A stretch of 38,371 bases of DNA, taken from an uncultured Clostridium sp. (GTDB lineage: Bacteria > Bacillota > Clostridia > Lachnospirales > Lachnospiraceae). A model generated the notes under the pieces. The model worked only from the letters and a program-made list of their open reading frames with translations. It ran no database searches and had not been told where the DNA came from. Both the position numbers and the translations under genes were made by a program. Below are positions 16,876 through 24,765 of this stretch, piece after piece; positions within the stretch are counted from its first letter, which is position 1; each line of letters starts with the position of its first letter. The stretch is taken from the NCBI GenBank assembly GCA_945915475.1, contig CAMEFI010000028.1:1-38371 (forward strand), written 5' to 3'.

Positions 16876-18630
16876 ATGAAGAAGAAACATAAGCTGTCCC
16901 TTCCGGCAATTACATATCTGGTCTCCCTTGCTCTGGCATTTATACTGTTGCTTTATATTGGAATCCGGGAACAGCCGGATATCTATGAGGCAAGAACGGA
17001 AAGCGGTTTCCGACAGATTACGGATTATACTGTAAAGAAATATTCCAGTAAAGAGGCTCCGGTAGGGATTATCAAAGAGTATACATATATATTAGATTCG
17101 GTTGAAAAAGAGGATAATTGTCTGGCATTTTACGTGGTGCATCAGTATGTGGATGTATATCTGGAAGATGAACTGATCTATCATTTAGGCTCTGAAGATG
17201 GAACGAAGATTGTGAAAACCACCGGAAGTAACTGGGTCATGATTCCTGTCTATCGGGAAGATCAGGGCAAAAAGGTCCGAGTGGAAGTTCAACCATTATA
17301 TGATAATTTTGTGGACTGGAAGATTGATTTTTTGATAGGTTCAAAATTATCCATATTTCTTGACCGCATGGAAAGGGATATGCCACAGATTGCACTGGGC
17401 GTATTGGCAGTACTGACGGGAGGAGTGTTCTGTTGTCTTGCACTTTATCATTATATCTGGAAAAAGTTTGATAACAGACTTGCCGTACTTGGCATTGCAA
17501 CAATCTTTGTCGGTATCTGGCGGTTAACAGATACCCGGTTTACACCAATGCTGTTCCCGGGAAAGCCTACCTTGCTTCTATATATTTCTTTTATTATGTT
17601 GATGATTGGAATTGTTCCTCTTGTAAAGGTTGTTCAGCATCAGTTTGAGGAGAAAAACTTTCCAATATTTGATGCAATCTGTCTTATAGCCTCTGTGAGC
17701 TGTATCATTCAGATCATGCTGCAGATGCTTGGCATGCAGGATTTGCGTCAGATGCTTGGTGTGACCCATATCATTATCCTGATTTTCTTTGTTGTATTAT
17801 GTATCTGTGTGATAGGGGCATATTTTACAAGAAATAAAGAGCAGAAGCACAAGCATGGACTGTTTTTTATGTGTGTCATTGGTGCGGTAGCTGACGTGAT
17901 TGCCTATTATGTAAAGGGTAATTCTTCCAGACTGCTGTTTACCTTGATGGCATTTGTACTTTATGTGGTGATTAATGGCATCATAACCCTTGCAGGGTAT
18001 ATGGAACAGGAAGCATTATTGAAGGAACAAGAAAAGGAATTAGCAGAAAGCAGGATTTCCATTATGATGAGCCAGATACAACCGCATTTTCTCTACAATT
18101 CCTTGAATTCCATCTATCATTTATGTGGTAAGAATCCCCAGCTGGCACAACAGGCCATCAATGATTTTTCGGAATATCTGCGGGGAAACCTGGATTCCTT
18201 AAAGAGAAAGTCTCCTGTGCCCTTTGATGTGGAACTCAAGCATATTGAGATCTATTTATCCTTGGAAAAGATGCGGTTGGATGAAGAACTGGATATCGTA
18301 TATGATATTGAGACGAAAGATTTCATGATACCGTCTCTTGCTGTACAGCCTTTAGTGGAGAATGCAGTGAAATACGGCATTGCTAAATCAGAGGTTGGCG
18401 GGACAGTTCGTATTGCAACAAAGGAATATGAATCATTTTATGAAATCATCGTGGAGGATGATGGAATCGGCTATGATATGACGCAGGAACCTTCAGATGA
18501 CAAGACGCATATCGGTATTGAAAATGTTAAAAAACGATTGTGGACCATGTGTCATGCAACCCTTACCATCGAAAGTGCGGCAGGAGAAGGAACAAAGGCA
18601 ATAATTCATTTACCAAAGGGGGAAGAATGA
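16876..18630 (+). CDS. Membrane sensor histidine kinase (LytS/YesM-type HisKA family, 7TM sensor)
   Basis: A 584-residue sensor kinase. One N-terminal helix (about 12-27) is followed by an extracytoplasmic domain (about 28-170) of the 7TMR-DISM ligand-binding sort, seven hydrophobic segments (about 175-375), a short coiled linker, the His_kinase domain with the phospho-acceptor His404 in SQIQPHFLYNSLNS, and an ATPase domain with PLVENAVKYG, EDDGIGYD and IGIENVKKRL. It would sense an external ligand and phosphorylate the regulator encoded next, whose start overlaps its stop as ATGA. AGGAGG lies just before the ATG. The ligand cannot be told. No promoter was found, so it may be read through from the PPK2 gene. 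Confidence 0.93.
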   Translation: MKKKHKLSLPAITYLVSLALAFILLLYIGIREQPDIYEARTESGFRQITDYTVKKYSSKEAPVGIIKEYTYILDSVEKEDNCLAFYVVHQYVDVYLEDELIYHLGSEDGTKIVKTTGSNWVMIPVYREDQGKKVRVEVQPLYDNFVDWKIDFLIGSKLSIFLDRMERDMPQIALGVLAVLTGGVFCCLALYHYIWKKFDNRLAVLGIATIFVGIWRLTDTRFTPMLFPGKPTLLLYISFIMLMIGIVPLVKVVQHQFEEKNFPIFDAICLIASVSCIIQIMLQMLGMQDLRQMLGVTHIIILIFFVVLCICVIGAYFTRNKEQKHKHGLFFMCVIGAVADVIAYYVKGNSSRLLFTLMAFVLYVVINGIITLAGYMEQEALLKEQEKELAESRISIMMSQIQPHFLYNSLNSIYHLCGKNPQLAQQAINDFSEYLRGNLDSLKRKSPVPFDVELKHIEIYLSLEKMRLDEELDIVYDIETKDFMIPSLAVQPLVENAVKYGIAKSEVGGTVRIATKEYESFYEIIVEDDGIGYDMTQEPSDDKTHIGIENVKKRLWTMCHATLTIESAAGEGTKAIIHLPKGEE

Positions 18631-19439
18631 TAATGACGATTATAGCAGTTGACGATGAAAAGATTGCATTAGAAGGATTAGTTTCGGAGATCGAAAAAGC
18701 CGTTCCGAATACTGTGGTATATGGATTTCGTAGTGCGATGGAGGCGATAGATTTTGTAGAAGAAACCCCCTGTAAAGTGGCATTTTTAGATATTGAGATG
18801 CGTGGAATGAACGGAATTGAATGTGCCAAAAGACTGAAAATGATTAATCCGAAAATCAATATTATTTTTGCTACCGGATATGATGAATATATGAGGGAAG
18901 CATTTGGAATGCATGCCAGTGGATATATTATGAAACCGGTGACATCAAAAAAGATTGCAGAGGAGATAGAAAACCTTCGTCATCCTGTTATCCGGCAGGA
19001 ACCCCATGGTTCAGAGAAACCTCTATTACGAATAAAAACCTTTGGAAATTTTGAGGTATACATGGAAGAAAAGACATTGGAGTTTCCGAGGAGCAAATCC
19101 AAGGAGTTATTTGCCTATCTGATTCATAAACGGGGAGCTTCCTGTAGTACAAGGGAGCTGACGGGTATATTATTTGAAAATATGCCGTACACGGTTTCTT
19201 TACAAAAGCAGTTTCAAACCATTCGTTCTACCATGATTAAAACCTTGAAGGATGTAGGTGCAGATTCCTGTATCATCCGGGGACGGAATCAGACAGCGGT
19301 GGATATTACGAAGGTGGATTGTGATTATTATCATTTCTTAGAAGGAGATGCAGCAGCAATCAATGCCTATGCTGGAGAATATATGTCAAATTATAGCTGG
19401 TCAGAATTTGTTCTGGGATATCTGGATCAGAAATTGTAA
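18627..19439 (+). CDS. Response regulator with SARP/BTAD-like winged-helix output
   Basis: A 270-residue regulator: a receiver domain (1-115) with Asp9, Asp10, the phospho-acceptor Asp55 in AFLDIEMRG and the conserved Lys in YIMKPV, then a C-terminal domain (about 132-270) starting LLRIKTFGNFEVYMEEKTLE. The latter, with FPRSKSKELFAYLIHKRG and the TRELTGILF helix, resembles the Trans_reg_C/BTAD fold of SARP regulators rather than the LytTR domain usual beside LytS-type kinases. The start is the ATG at 18627, overlapping the kinase stop; an ATG at 18633 is also possible with the same AAGGGGG site. Its targets are unknown; no obvious binding repeat is seen nearby. Confidence 0.9.
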   Translation: MIMTIIAVDDEKIALEGLVSEIEKAVPNTVVYGFRSAMEAIDFVEETPCKVAFLDIEMRGMNGIECAKRLKMINPKINIIFATGYDEYMREAFGMHASGYIMKPVTSKKIAEEIENLRHPVIRQEPHGSEKPLLRIKTFGNFEVYMEEKTLEFPRSKSKELFAYLIHKRGASCSTRELTGILFENMPYTVSLQKQFQTIRSTMIKTLKDVGADSCIIRGRNQTAVDITKVDCDYYHFLEGDAAAINAYAGEYMSNYSWSEFVLGYLDQKL

Positions 19440-19451
19440 AACAATTTTTAC

Positions 19452-19484
19452 TTGCAATTTCATGGGTTTCATGTATTATATAAT
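19452..19484 (+). promoter_or_regulatory. Promoter candidate for the ZTP riboswitch transcript
   Basis: A -35 TTGCAA (19452-19457) lies 16 bases before TATTAT (19474-19479); an overlapping TATAAT at 19479-19484 is an alternative -10. Either puts the start within a few bases of the first aptamer helix at 19491. Confidence 0.6.
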
Positions 19485-19487
19485 TAT

Positions 19488-19560
19488 CAGGTTGTGCGAC
19501 TGACGGAGACTGGGAGAACCCAGGGGGAACACAACACTATGAATGCCGACCGTCTGGGCA
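19488..19560 (+). promoter_or_regulatory. ZTP/ZMP riboswitch aptamer (pfl motif)
   Basis: Structure visible by eye: outer helix GTTGTG (19491-19496) with CACAAC (19530-19535), inner helix CTGGG (19510-19514) with CCCAG (19519-19523), the conserved-looking GGGGGAAC, a linker, and a 3' domain GCCGACCGTCTGGGCA (19545-19560) containing the class-typical CUGGGCA. The terminator that follows reuses bases of the 3' domain. The genes downstream encode the two last steps of de novo IMP synthesis. ZMP (AICAR 5'-phosphate) is the direct substrate of the second gene, matching the known role of this class as an ON switch responding to ZTP/ZMP when 10-formyl-THF is low. Confidence 0.92.
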
Positions 19561-19588
19561 CCGTTTTGGGAGACCAGGCGGTTTTTTT
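19550..19588 (+). terminator. Riboswitch-controlled terminator
   Basis: Arm CCGTCTGG (19550-19557) pairs with CCAGGCGG (19574-19581), followed by seven T (19582-19588). The 5' arm overlaps the aptamer's 3' domain (19545-19560), so ligand-bound aptamer and terminator are mutually exclusive. Confidence 0.88.
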
Positions 19589-19616
19589 ACTCTATAGGAT
19601 TATTTAGGAGGTCATT

Positions 19617-20330
19617 ATGAAACAACAGTCATTAGCAGCAGAATTAAGTGCAACATCCTATCCGGGAAGAGGAATTGTCATTGGTAAGACACCGGATGGT
19701 ACCCATGCAGCCATTGCATATTTTATCATGGGAAGAAGTGAGAACAGCCGGAACCGGATCTTTGTAGAGGATGGTGAAGGAATCCGTACTCAGGCTTTTG
19801 ATCCATCCAAGTTAGAGGATCCGAGCCTGATTATCTATGCTCCGGTAAGAGTGTTAGGTAATAAGACCATTGTCACCAATGGCGACCAGACAGATACCAT
19901 TTATGATTTGATGGACAAACAGTATACCTTTGAACAGGCACTTCGCACCAGAGAATTTGAACCGGATGCACCGAATTATACACCTAGAATTTCCGGAATT
20001 CTGCATTTTGAGAATGGCGCATTTAACTATGCCATGTCCATCCTTAAGAGCAATAATGGGAATCCCGATGCCTGCAACCGTTATACATTCGCTTATGAGA
20101 ACCCGGTAAATGGAGAAGGACATTTCATTCATACTTACATGGGTGACGGTAATCCATTACCAAGCTTTGAGGGGGAGCCGACCCTAGTTGATATTCCGGA
20201 TGATATGAATGCCTTTGCAGAGCTTGTATGGAATAATCTGAATGAAGACAATAAGGTTTCTCTTTTTGTGCGTTATGTAAACATTGCAGATGGAACTTAT
20301 GAGACAATAATTATTAACAAAAACAAGTAG
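19617..20330 (+). CDS. purO: IMP cyclohydrolase, PurO-type
   Basis: A 237-residue protein that I assign to the IMP cyclohydrolase family first known from archaea (PurO, PF07826): it closes the ring of FAICAR to give IMP, the last step of purine synthesis. The N terminus YPGRGIVIGKTPDG, then AIAYFIMGRSENSRNRIF, and later RISGILHFENG fit that family, which is unrelated to the N-terminal domain of the common bifunctional PurH. The start is ATG after AGGAGG at 19606-19611 with 5-base spacing. It is under ZTP riboswitch control and 13 bases before the AICAR transformylase gene, so the two replace PurH. The symbol is by homology and not tested. Confidence 0.9.
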   Translation: MKQQSLAAELSATSYPGRGIVIGKTPDGTHAAIAYFIMGRSENSRNRIFVEDGEGIRTQAFDPSKLEDPSLIIYAPVRVLGNKTIVTNGDQTDTIYDLMDKQYTFEQALRTREFEPDAPNYTPRISGILHFENGAFNYAMSILKSNNGNPDACNRYTFAYENPVNGEGHFIHTYMGDGNPLPSFEGEPTLVDIPDDMNAFAELVWNNLNEDNKVSLFVRYVNIADGTYETIIINKNK

Positions 20331-20343
20331 GAGGAATATACGT

Positions 20344-21522
20344 ATGAACGAGATTCAATTAAAGTATGGATGTAATCCAAACCAGAAACCGTCCCGAGTT
20401 TTTATGAAAGATGGTGCAGACCTTCCGATTCAGATACTCTGTGGCAAGCCGGGATATATCAATCTGTTGGACGCATTTAATGGCTGGCAGTTGGTAAAAG
20501 AACTTAAAAAAGCAACCGGACTTCCGGCAGCAACCTCATTTAAGCATGTCTCTCCGGCAGGAGCTGCCGTTGGACTTCCCCTTTCTGAAGTGGAACGCAA
20601 GATTTACTGGGTAGATGATATGGGAGAGCTTTCTCCACTTGCCAATGCTTATGCAAGAGCAAGAGGTGCAGACAGAATGTCATCTTTTGGTGATTTTATT
20701 TCCCTGTCTGACGTCTGTGATACGGCAACCGCAAAGCTTATCAAACGCGAGGTTTCTGATGGGGTAATTGCACCGGGATACGAGCCGGAAGCATTGGAGA
20801 TATTGAAGGGAAAAAAGAAGGGAAATTACTGTATCATTCAGATTGATCCTTCTTATGTTCCTGCACCGATCGAACAGAAAGATGTGTTTGGTGTCACCTT
20901 TGAACAGGGAAGAAATGAGCTTGTGATCAATGATGAATTGTTTGCGAATGTGGTAACAGAGAACAAAGAGATCCCGGAGCAGGCTAAGATTGACCTTGCC
21001 ATTGCTATGATTACTTTGAAATATACACAGTCCAATTCTGTATGCTACACAAAGGGTGGACAGGCAATTGGAATCGGTGCCGGACAGCAGTCCAGAATTC
21101 ACTGTACCAGACTTGCTGGACAGAAGGCTGATAACTGGTTCCTTCGTCAGAATCCTAAGGTATTGAATCTGCCATTTAAGGATGGCATTGGCCGTGCCGA
21201 TCGTGATAATACCATTGATGTATACATGAGTGATGATTACATGGATGTATTAGCAGATGGAACCTGGGAAAACTTCTTTACAGAAAAACCGGAAGTATTT
21301 ACAAGAGAAGAGAAACGTGCATGGCTTGACCAGATGACAGACGTGGCCCTGGGTTCGGATGCATTTTTCCCATTTGGTGATAATATCGAACGTGCACATA
21401 AGAGTGGTGTGAAATATATCGCTCAGCCAGGCGGTTCCATTCGTGATGATAATGTCATTGACACCTGTAATAAATATGGAATGGCAATGTGCTTTACCGG
21501 TATTCGTCTATTCCATCATTAG
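20344..21522 (+). CDS. Stand-alone AICAR transformylase (phosphoribosylaminoimidazolecarboxamide formyltransferase)
   Basis: Uses 10-formyl-tetrahydrofolate to convert AICAR (ZMP) to FAICAR. The 392 residues correspond to the C-terminal transformylase part of PurH only: LKYGCNPNQKPSRVF, the catalytic-region motif SFKHVSPAGAAVGLPL with the Lys-His pair, KYTQSNSVCYTKGGQAIGIG, and FFPFGDNIERAHKSGVKYI near the end. No IMP cyclohydrolase (MGS-like) domain is attached; that activity is supplied by the PurO-type gene immediately upstream. AGGAGG precedes the ATG. Both genes share the ZTP riboswitch, so the enzyme that uses ZMP is induced when ZMP/ZTP accumulates. Confidence 0.95.
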   Translation: MNEIQLKYGCNPNQKPSRVFMKDGADLPIQILCGKPGYINLLDAFNGWQLVKELKKATGLPAATSFKHVSPAGAAVGLPLSEVERKIYWVDDMGELSPLANAYARARGADRMSSFGDFISLSDVCDTATAKLIKREVSDGVIAPGYEPEALEILKGKKKGNYCIIQIDPSYVPAPIEQKDVFGVTFEQGRNELVINDELFANVVTENKEIPEQAKIDLAIAMITLKYTQSNSVCYTKGGQAIGIGAGQQSRIHCTRLAGQKADNWFLRQNPKVLNLPFKDGIGRADRDNTIDVYMSDDYMDVLADGTWENFFTEKPEVFTREEKRAWLDQMTDVALGSDAFFPFGDNIERAHKSGVKYIAQPGGSIRDDNVIDTCNKYGMAMCFTGIRLFHH

Positions 21523-21531
21523 GATATTATT

Positions 21532-22152
21532 ATGAGGAAGAAGATTCGAACAATTGTGATTGTGATGGTTTGTCTGGTGGTATTCTTTGAGGTTCTTCCG
21601 ATACTGAATCGGGAGAACCTCAAAGAATCTGATGTTAAAGTCTATCCACTTTATGAGGGAAGACTGGATGAGCCGATTACAGACACGAATCATATTGCTT
21701 TGTTTGGCAAAACTATGGCATTTCCATTAAAAATGAGCGAAATGCCATCAGCATTTCACATTGACAGCATATATTATGATGAAATGACAGATGGCATACA
21801 GAAGGGAGATTGCTTTCATTGCAGCCTGCTAAACAAAAAAGAGCAGGAGATTGCCTATCTTAGAATATCGAATCTCAAACAAAATACTGCTAAGTCACCG
21901 GATGAAATGACGGTTACCTATATAGAAGCAGCTTCCTTTTCAGAAGATGGTCATACTTATGGTGTACCCTTTGAGATAAAAGGTGGAATTGGAATTGGTT
22001 CCACATACGATGAAGTGAAGAAGGTGTTTCCTGAAGCATTGATAGATGAGACAGAAGAATATTCTATTTTATCTCTGAAAGAAGGAATTCTGTCCATTAC
22101 TCTGGAGTTTTCAAAACAGACCGTTTATAAGATGGCAGTGGAAGTTTATTAG
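21532..22152 (+). CDS. Membrane-anchored protein of unknown function
   Basis: A 206-residue protein that I do not recognise. The N terminus MRKKIRTIVIVMVCLVVFFE is a positively charged segment plus one hydrophobic helix without a lipobox Cys, so the rest (about 25-206) is probably outside the membrane. The soluble part is acidic and beta-rich; near the C terminus IGIGSTYDEVKKVFPEA looks like the turn-helix of a small repeated alpha/beta module seen in secreted Firmicutes proteins, and this is only a likeness. The gene starts 9 bases after the transformylase stop, so it is probably co-transcribed, although a purine role is not evident. Its 5' part contains a 21-bp-arm palindrome at 21582-21628. 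Confidence 0.78.
   Translation: MRKKIRTIVIVMVCLVVFFEVLPILNRENLKESDVKVYPLYEGRLDEPITDTNHIALFGKTMAFPLKMSEMPSAFHIDSIYYDEMTDGIQKGDCFHCSLLNKKEQEIAYLRISNLKQNTAKSPDEMTVTYIEAASFSEDGHTYGVPFEIKGGIGIGSTYDEVKKVFPEALIDETEEYSILSLKEGILSITLEFSKQTVYKMAVEVY
21582..21628. repeat. Near-perfect palindrome with 21-base arms inside a coding sequence
   Basis: Arm 1 (21582-21602) starts ATTCTTTGAGGTTCT and arm 2 (21608-21628) ends AGAACCTCAAAGAAT; they pair at 20 of 21 positions with one G-U, around a five-base loop ACTGA. No T-run follows. It encodes residues 17-32 of the unknown protein, at the end of the membrane helix. Confidence 0.9.
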
Positions 22153-22179
22153 GAAGTTTTTCCTTTCAAGTTTTATAAG

Positions 22180-22208
22180 TTGTATCCAGATGTAAAATGT
22201 GCTATAAT
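22180..22208 (+). promoter_or_regulatory. Promoter of the chemotaxis receptor gene
   Basis: A -35 TTGTAT (22180-22185) and a consensus -10 TATAAT (22203-22208) with 17-base spacing, about 62 bases before the ATG. Confidence 0.75.
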
Positions 22209-22269
22209 ACACAAAAATTTATATCAAATTTGTAATTATTTACTATACTTTAAAATGGAGGGGCTACAG

Positions 22270-24336
22270 ATGAAACTTTCTTTGCGTGCTCGCATTACAG
22301 CAACTGTATCCATTACGGTATTGCTGGCATGTGTAATTATGGGGATTAATTGTATTATGGTATCCCGTGGAGTGACAAGAGATGACTCCGATGAGATTCT
22401 GACATTACTTAGTCAGACAAAAATAGAGGAACTAAACCGTACAATCGAGAAGATTGAACAGTCAGTGGATTCTCTAAGTGATATTACAATATCTACTATT
22501 GATGATTTTGACAAGTTTAAGGAAGACGGAGATTACGTGGAAGACTGCTCAAAATCACTGGAAGTGACAACAAATAATCTGGCATTGAATACCCAGGGAG
22601 CTCTTTGTGCATATATTCGTTACAATCCTGATTTCACAGATCCTACTTCCGGAATATTTTTATCAAAGTCAGGAGATGAATTTGAATTTCTTACTCCTAC
22701 AGATTTCAGTACCTATGATCCTTCGGATCTTGCTCATGTTGGATGGTATTACATTCCGGTTCAGGCAGGTGAACCGATCTGGATGGACCCTTATCTGAAT
22801 GAGAATATTAATGTATATATGATATCCTATGTGGTTCCAATTTTTATTGATGATACATCCGTTGGTATTGTGGGCATGGATGTTGATTTTTCAGAGATTG
22901 AGAATCTGGTATCCGATACCAAAGTATTTGAGACCGGTTACGCATACCTTCTGAATTCCGAAAATAATATTTTGTGTCACAAAGATTATGAGACCGGAAC
23001 CAGTCTAGAAGAGGTGCTTCCACAGGAATATAAAGTGATTACCAATGAAGATAACGAGGGAAAGGTTCTTGTGGCAGGAGAGAATAGTCTGATTTATACA
23101 ACCTTGAATAATGGAATGAAATTGGTTGTTACCGTACCGGAGAAAGAGCTTTTGAGTAGTACCAATTCCCTGTCATTTAAGATTATTAAGATGGCATGTT
23201 TTGCATTGATTCTTGCAATTGTTTTTGCAATCTTTATCAGTGGTACCATTTCGAATCCAATTAAGAAATTAACCCATATTATTCAGAAGACGGCAGAACT
23301 GGATTTTGCGTCGGATATGAATAGTGGTATGCTGGAAAAACGCGGAGATGAGATTGGTGATATGGCACTGGCAATTAGCGGAATGCGTGGCCGTTTGGAA
23401 GATATGGTCCGGAGTATTGATTCTTCCTGCAATGCTTTGAATGAAAGTATTGCGCATTTGCAGAGCAGTTCCGACGGAGTGGCAGAGATTGCAGAATCCA
23501 ATTCGGCATTTACAGAGGAATTAGCAGCCGGTGTGTCAGAAGCCGGAGCAGCCATTGAGAATGTTCAGGATAATCTGAGCAAGATTAATGATAGTGCACG
23601 TTCCATCGAAAAGTTATCCAAAGAGGGAAGAGGTATTTCCGGTGAGATCATGAAGCGTGCGATGGCATTGCGTGAATCCACAAAGGATGCCTCCAACAAA
23701 ACACGTAATATGTACGAGAATGTGAAAGCAAATGCAGAGCAGGCTTTGCTTAAATCCAAAGCCGTGGATCAGATTAATGCACTGACCAATGCCATTGACG
23801 ATATTTCTTCCCAGACAAGTCTCCTTGCTCTCAATGCATCCATTGAAGCTGCAAGAGCAGGTGAAGCAGGTAAAGGGTTTGCCGTTGTGGCAACTGAGAT
23901 CAGTCATCTGGCACAACAGACCAGTGAGACGGTATCCAATATCAATAAGATTGTAGGAGATGTTAACAATGCAATGGAAGAGATGGCACAATGCTTAGAT
24001 GCATCCATTGATTTTATGGGAGATACCGTATTAGAGGATTACGAGGAATTTGGTAAAGTAAGTGAGCAGTACAAGCTAGATGCTGCTGTTATAGAAGAGA
24101 ACATGGTAAATGTGAATGCTGCAATTATGGATCTTTCCGGTAACTTGGAAGAAATCAAGGAGTCTGTAGATGGAATTACCAATACAGTTAATGAAGCCGG
24201 AATCGGTATTAATGAGATTGCCAACAGCACCACGGATATGGCAGCCCAGATGGGACAGAATAAAGATGATGTTGACAGTAGCACGGAGAATATTCAGACA
24301 TTGACAGACATTGTAGAGCAATTCCAGATAGTATAG
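22270..24336 (+). CDS. Methyl-accepting chemotaxis protein with dCache-type sensor
   Basis: A 688-residue chemoreceptor. One membrane helix (about 9-30) is followed by a large extracytoplasmic domain (about 35-300) of the dCache type, containing [15 protein letters not shown] and [17 protein letters not shown] second helix (about 303-324) leads to HAMP ([11 protein letters not shown]) and a long signalling coiled coil with the conserved tip [20 protein letters not shown]. It relays ligand binding to CheA/CheW, implying a chemotactic, probably flagellated organism. The ATG at 22270 is chosen for its GGAGGGG at 22257-22263; the frame remains open upstream to 22180, but that stretch contains the promoter. 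It has no visible CheB/CheR-tether pentapeptide. Ligand unknown. Confidence 0.95.
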   Translation: MKLSLRARITATVSITVLLACVIMGINCIMVSRGVTRDDSDEILTLLSQTKIEELNRTIEKIEQSVDSLSDITISTIDDFDKFKEDGDYVEDCSKSLEVTTNNLALNTQGALCAYIRYNPDFTDPTSGIFLSKSGDEFEFLTPTDFSTYDPSDLAHVGWYYIPVQAGEPIWMDPYLNENINVYMISYVVPIFIDDTSVGIVGMDVDFSEIENLVSDTKVFETGYAYLLNSENNILCHKDYETGTSLEEVLPQEYKVITNEDNEGKVLVAGENSLIYTTLNNGMKLVVTVPEKELLSSTNSLSFKIIKMACFALILAIVFAIFISGTISNPIKKLTHIIQKTAELDFASDMNSGMLEKRGDEIGDMALAISGMRGRLEDMVRSIDSSCNALNESIAHLQSSSDGVAEIAESNSAFTEELAAGVSEAGAAIENVQDNLSKINDSARSIEKLSKEGRGISGEIMKRAMALRESTKDASNKTRNMYENVKANAEQALLKSKAVDQINALTNAIDDISSQTSLLALNASIEAARAGEAGKGFAVVATEISHLAQQTSETVSNINKIVGDVNNAMEEMAQCLDASIDFMGDTVLEDYEEFGKVSEQYKLDAAVIEENMVNVNAAIMDLSGNLEEIKESVDGITNTVNEAGIGINEIANSTTDMAAQMGQNKDDVDSSTENIQTLTDIVEQFQIV

Positions 24337-24360
24337 ATAGTATAGATTGTAAGAAATTAT

Positions 24361-24389
24361 TTGACAAATAACGCTATCTTGGCTATACT
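24361..24389 (+). promoter_or_regulatory. Promoter of the T-box/tyrS transcript
   Basis: A consensus -35 TTGACA (24361-24366) and a -10 TATACT (24384-24389) with 17-base spacing; transcription would begin near 24396, just upstream of T-box Stem I. Confidence 0.88.
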
Positions 24390-24419
24390 ATACAATAGTT
24401 ATGGCTATGATAAGATCAA

Positions 24420-24700
24420 GTAGTAGAAAGCAGTCCCATACAGAAAGGTGCCGGTGGATGAGAGGCCCATGGAAGACTTTTTATGAATACCTCTTTGAGC
24501 TGCATACTGAACAGAATGTTTTACACAAGATGCATTCCAACTAGGCTATGCCGGGTGATATCCGTTAATATATCAAGTGTTGAGTTTGTATGAATATGCA
24601 ATGAGATACTTATGAGGCAGCAGATGTGAATCTGTTGTGAAGTTAGGTGGTAACACGGGAATTATGCTCTCGTCCTATGATATAGGACGAGAGCTTTTTT
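24420..24700 (+). promoter_or_regulatory. T-box riboswitch, tyrosine-specific
   Basis: The leader before tyrS has T-box organisation: a Stem I base GCAG (24430-24433) with CTGC (24500-24503), a distal region with GGTGCCGGTGG, a candidate specifier TAC (Tyr) at 24488-24490, and the T-box sequence AGGTGGTAACACG (24645-24657). The acceptor-pairing bulge reads TGGT, whose last base matches the A discriminator normal for tRNA-Tyr. A terminator follows at 24666-24700. Uncharged tRNA-Tyr would stabilise the antiterminator and allow tyrS expression. The specifier assignment is by eye and fits the downstream gene. Confidence 0.92.
24666..24700 (+). terminator. T-box terminator
   Basis: Perfect 13-bp arms GCTCTCGTCCTAT (24666-24678) and ATAGGACGAGAGC (24682-24694) with a 3-base loop and six T (24695-24700). 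It competes with the antiterminator formed by the T-box sequence. Confidence 0.95.
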
Positions 24701-24738
24701 GCTTTATAGGAAGCTTCTTGTTTCCTATAAAGCAAAAA
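24696..24738. repeat. Second perfect hairpin directly after the T-box terminator
   Basis: Arms of 17 bases, TTTTTGCTTTATAGGAA (24696-24712) and TTCCTATAAAGCAAAAA (24722-24738), with a nine-base loop. The 5' arm includes the terminator T-run. No T-run follows, so it is not itself a + strand terminator; on the - strand it would be followed by A/G-rich sequence. Confidence 0.85.
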
Positions 24739-24765
24739 TACTCAGGAGTGAAAGTGAGGAAGAAA

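Noticed and set aside
18540-18626. Longer start for the response regulator inside the kinase gene
   Set aside because: Receiver domains start within a few residues of TIIAVDD; the ATG at 18627 overlaps the kinase stop and has a good ribosome binding site.
21508-21693. Minus-strand 61-codon frame with a peptide similar to the plus-strand protein
   Set aside because: The similarity comes from the palindrome at 21582-21628; there is no start signal or family match.
22180-22269. 30-residue N-terminal extension of the chemotaxis receptor
   Set aside because: It overlaps the -35 and -10 promoter elements; the ribosome binding site is at 22257-22263.
24326-24343. Tandem AGATAGTAT repeats at the end of the chemotaxis gene
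   Set aside because: Only two short AT-rich units overlapping the stop codon; likely chance or slippage.
24637-24765. 43-residue N-terminal extension of TyrS
   Set aside because: It spans the T-box antiterminator and terminator; TyrS proteins begin near MTVYDEL at 24766.
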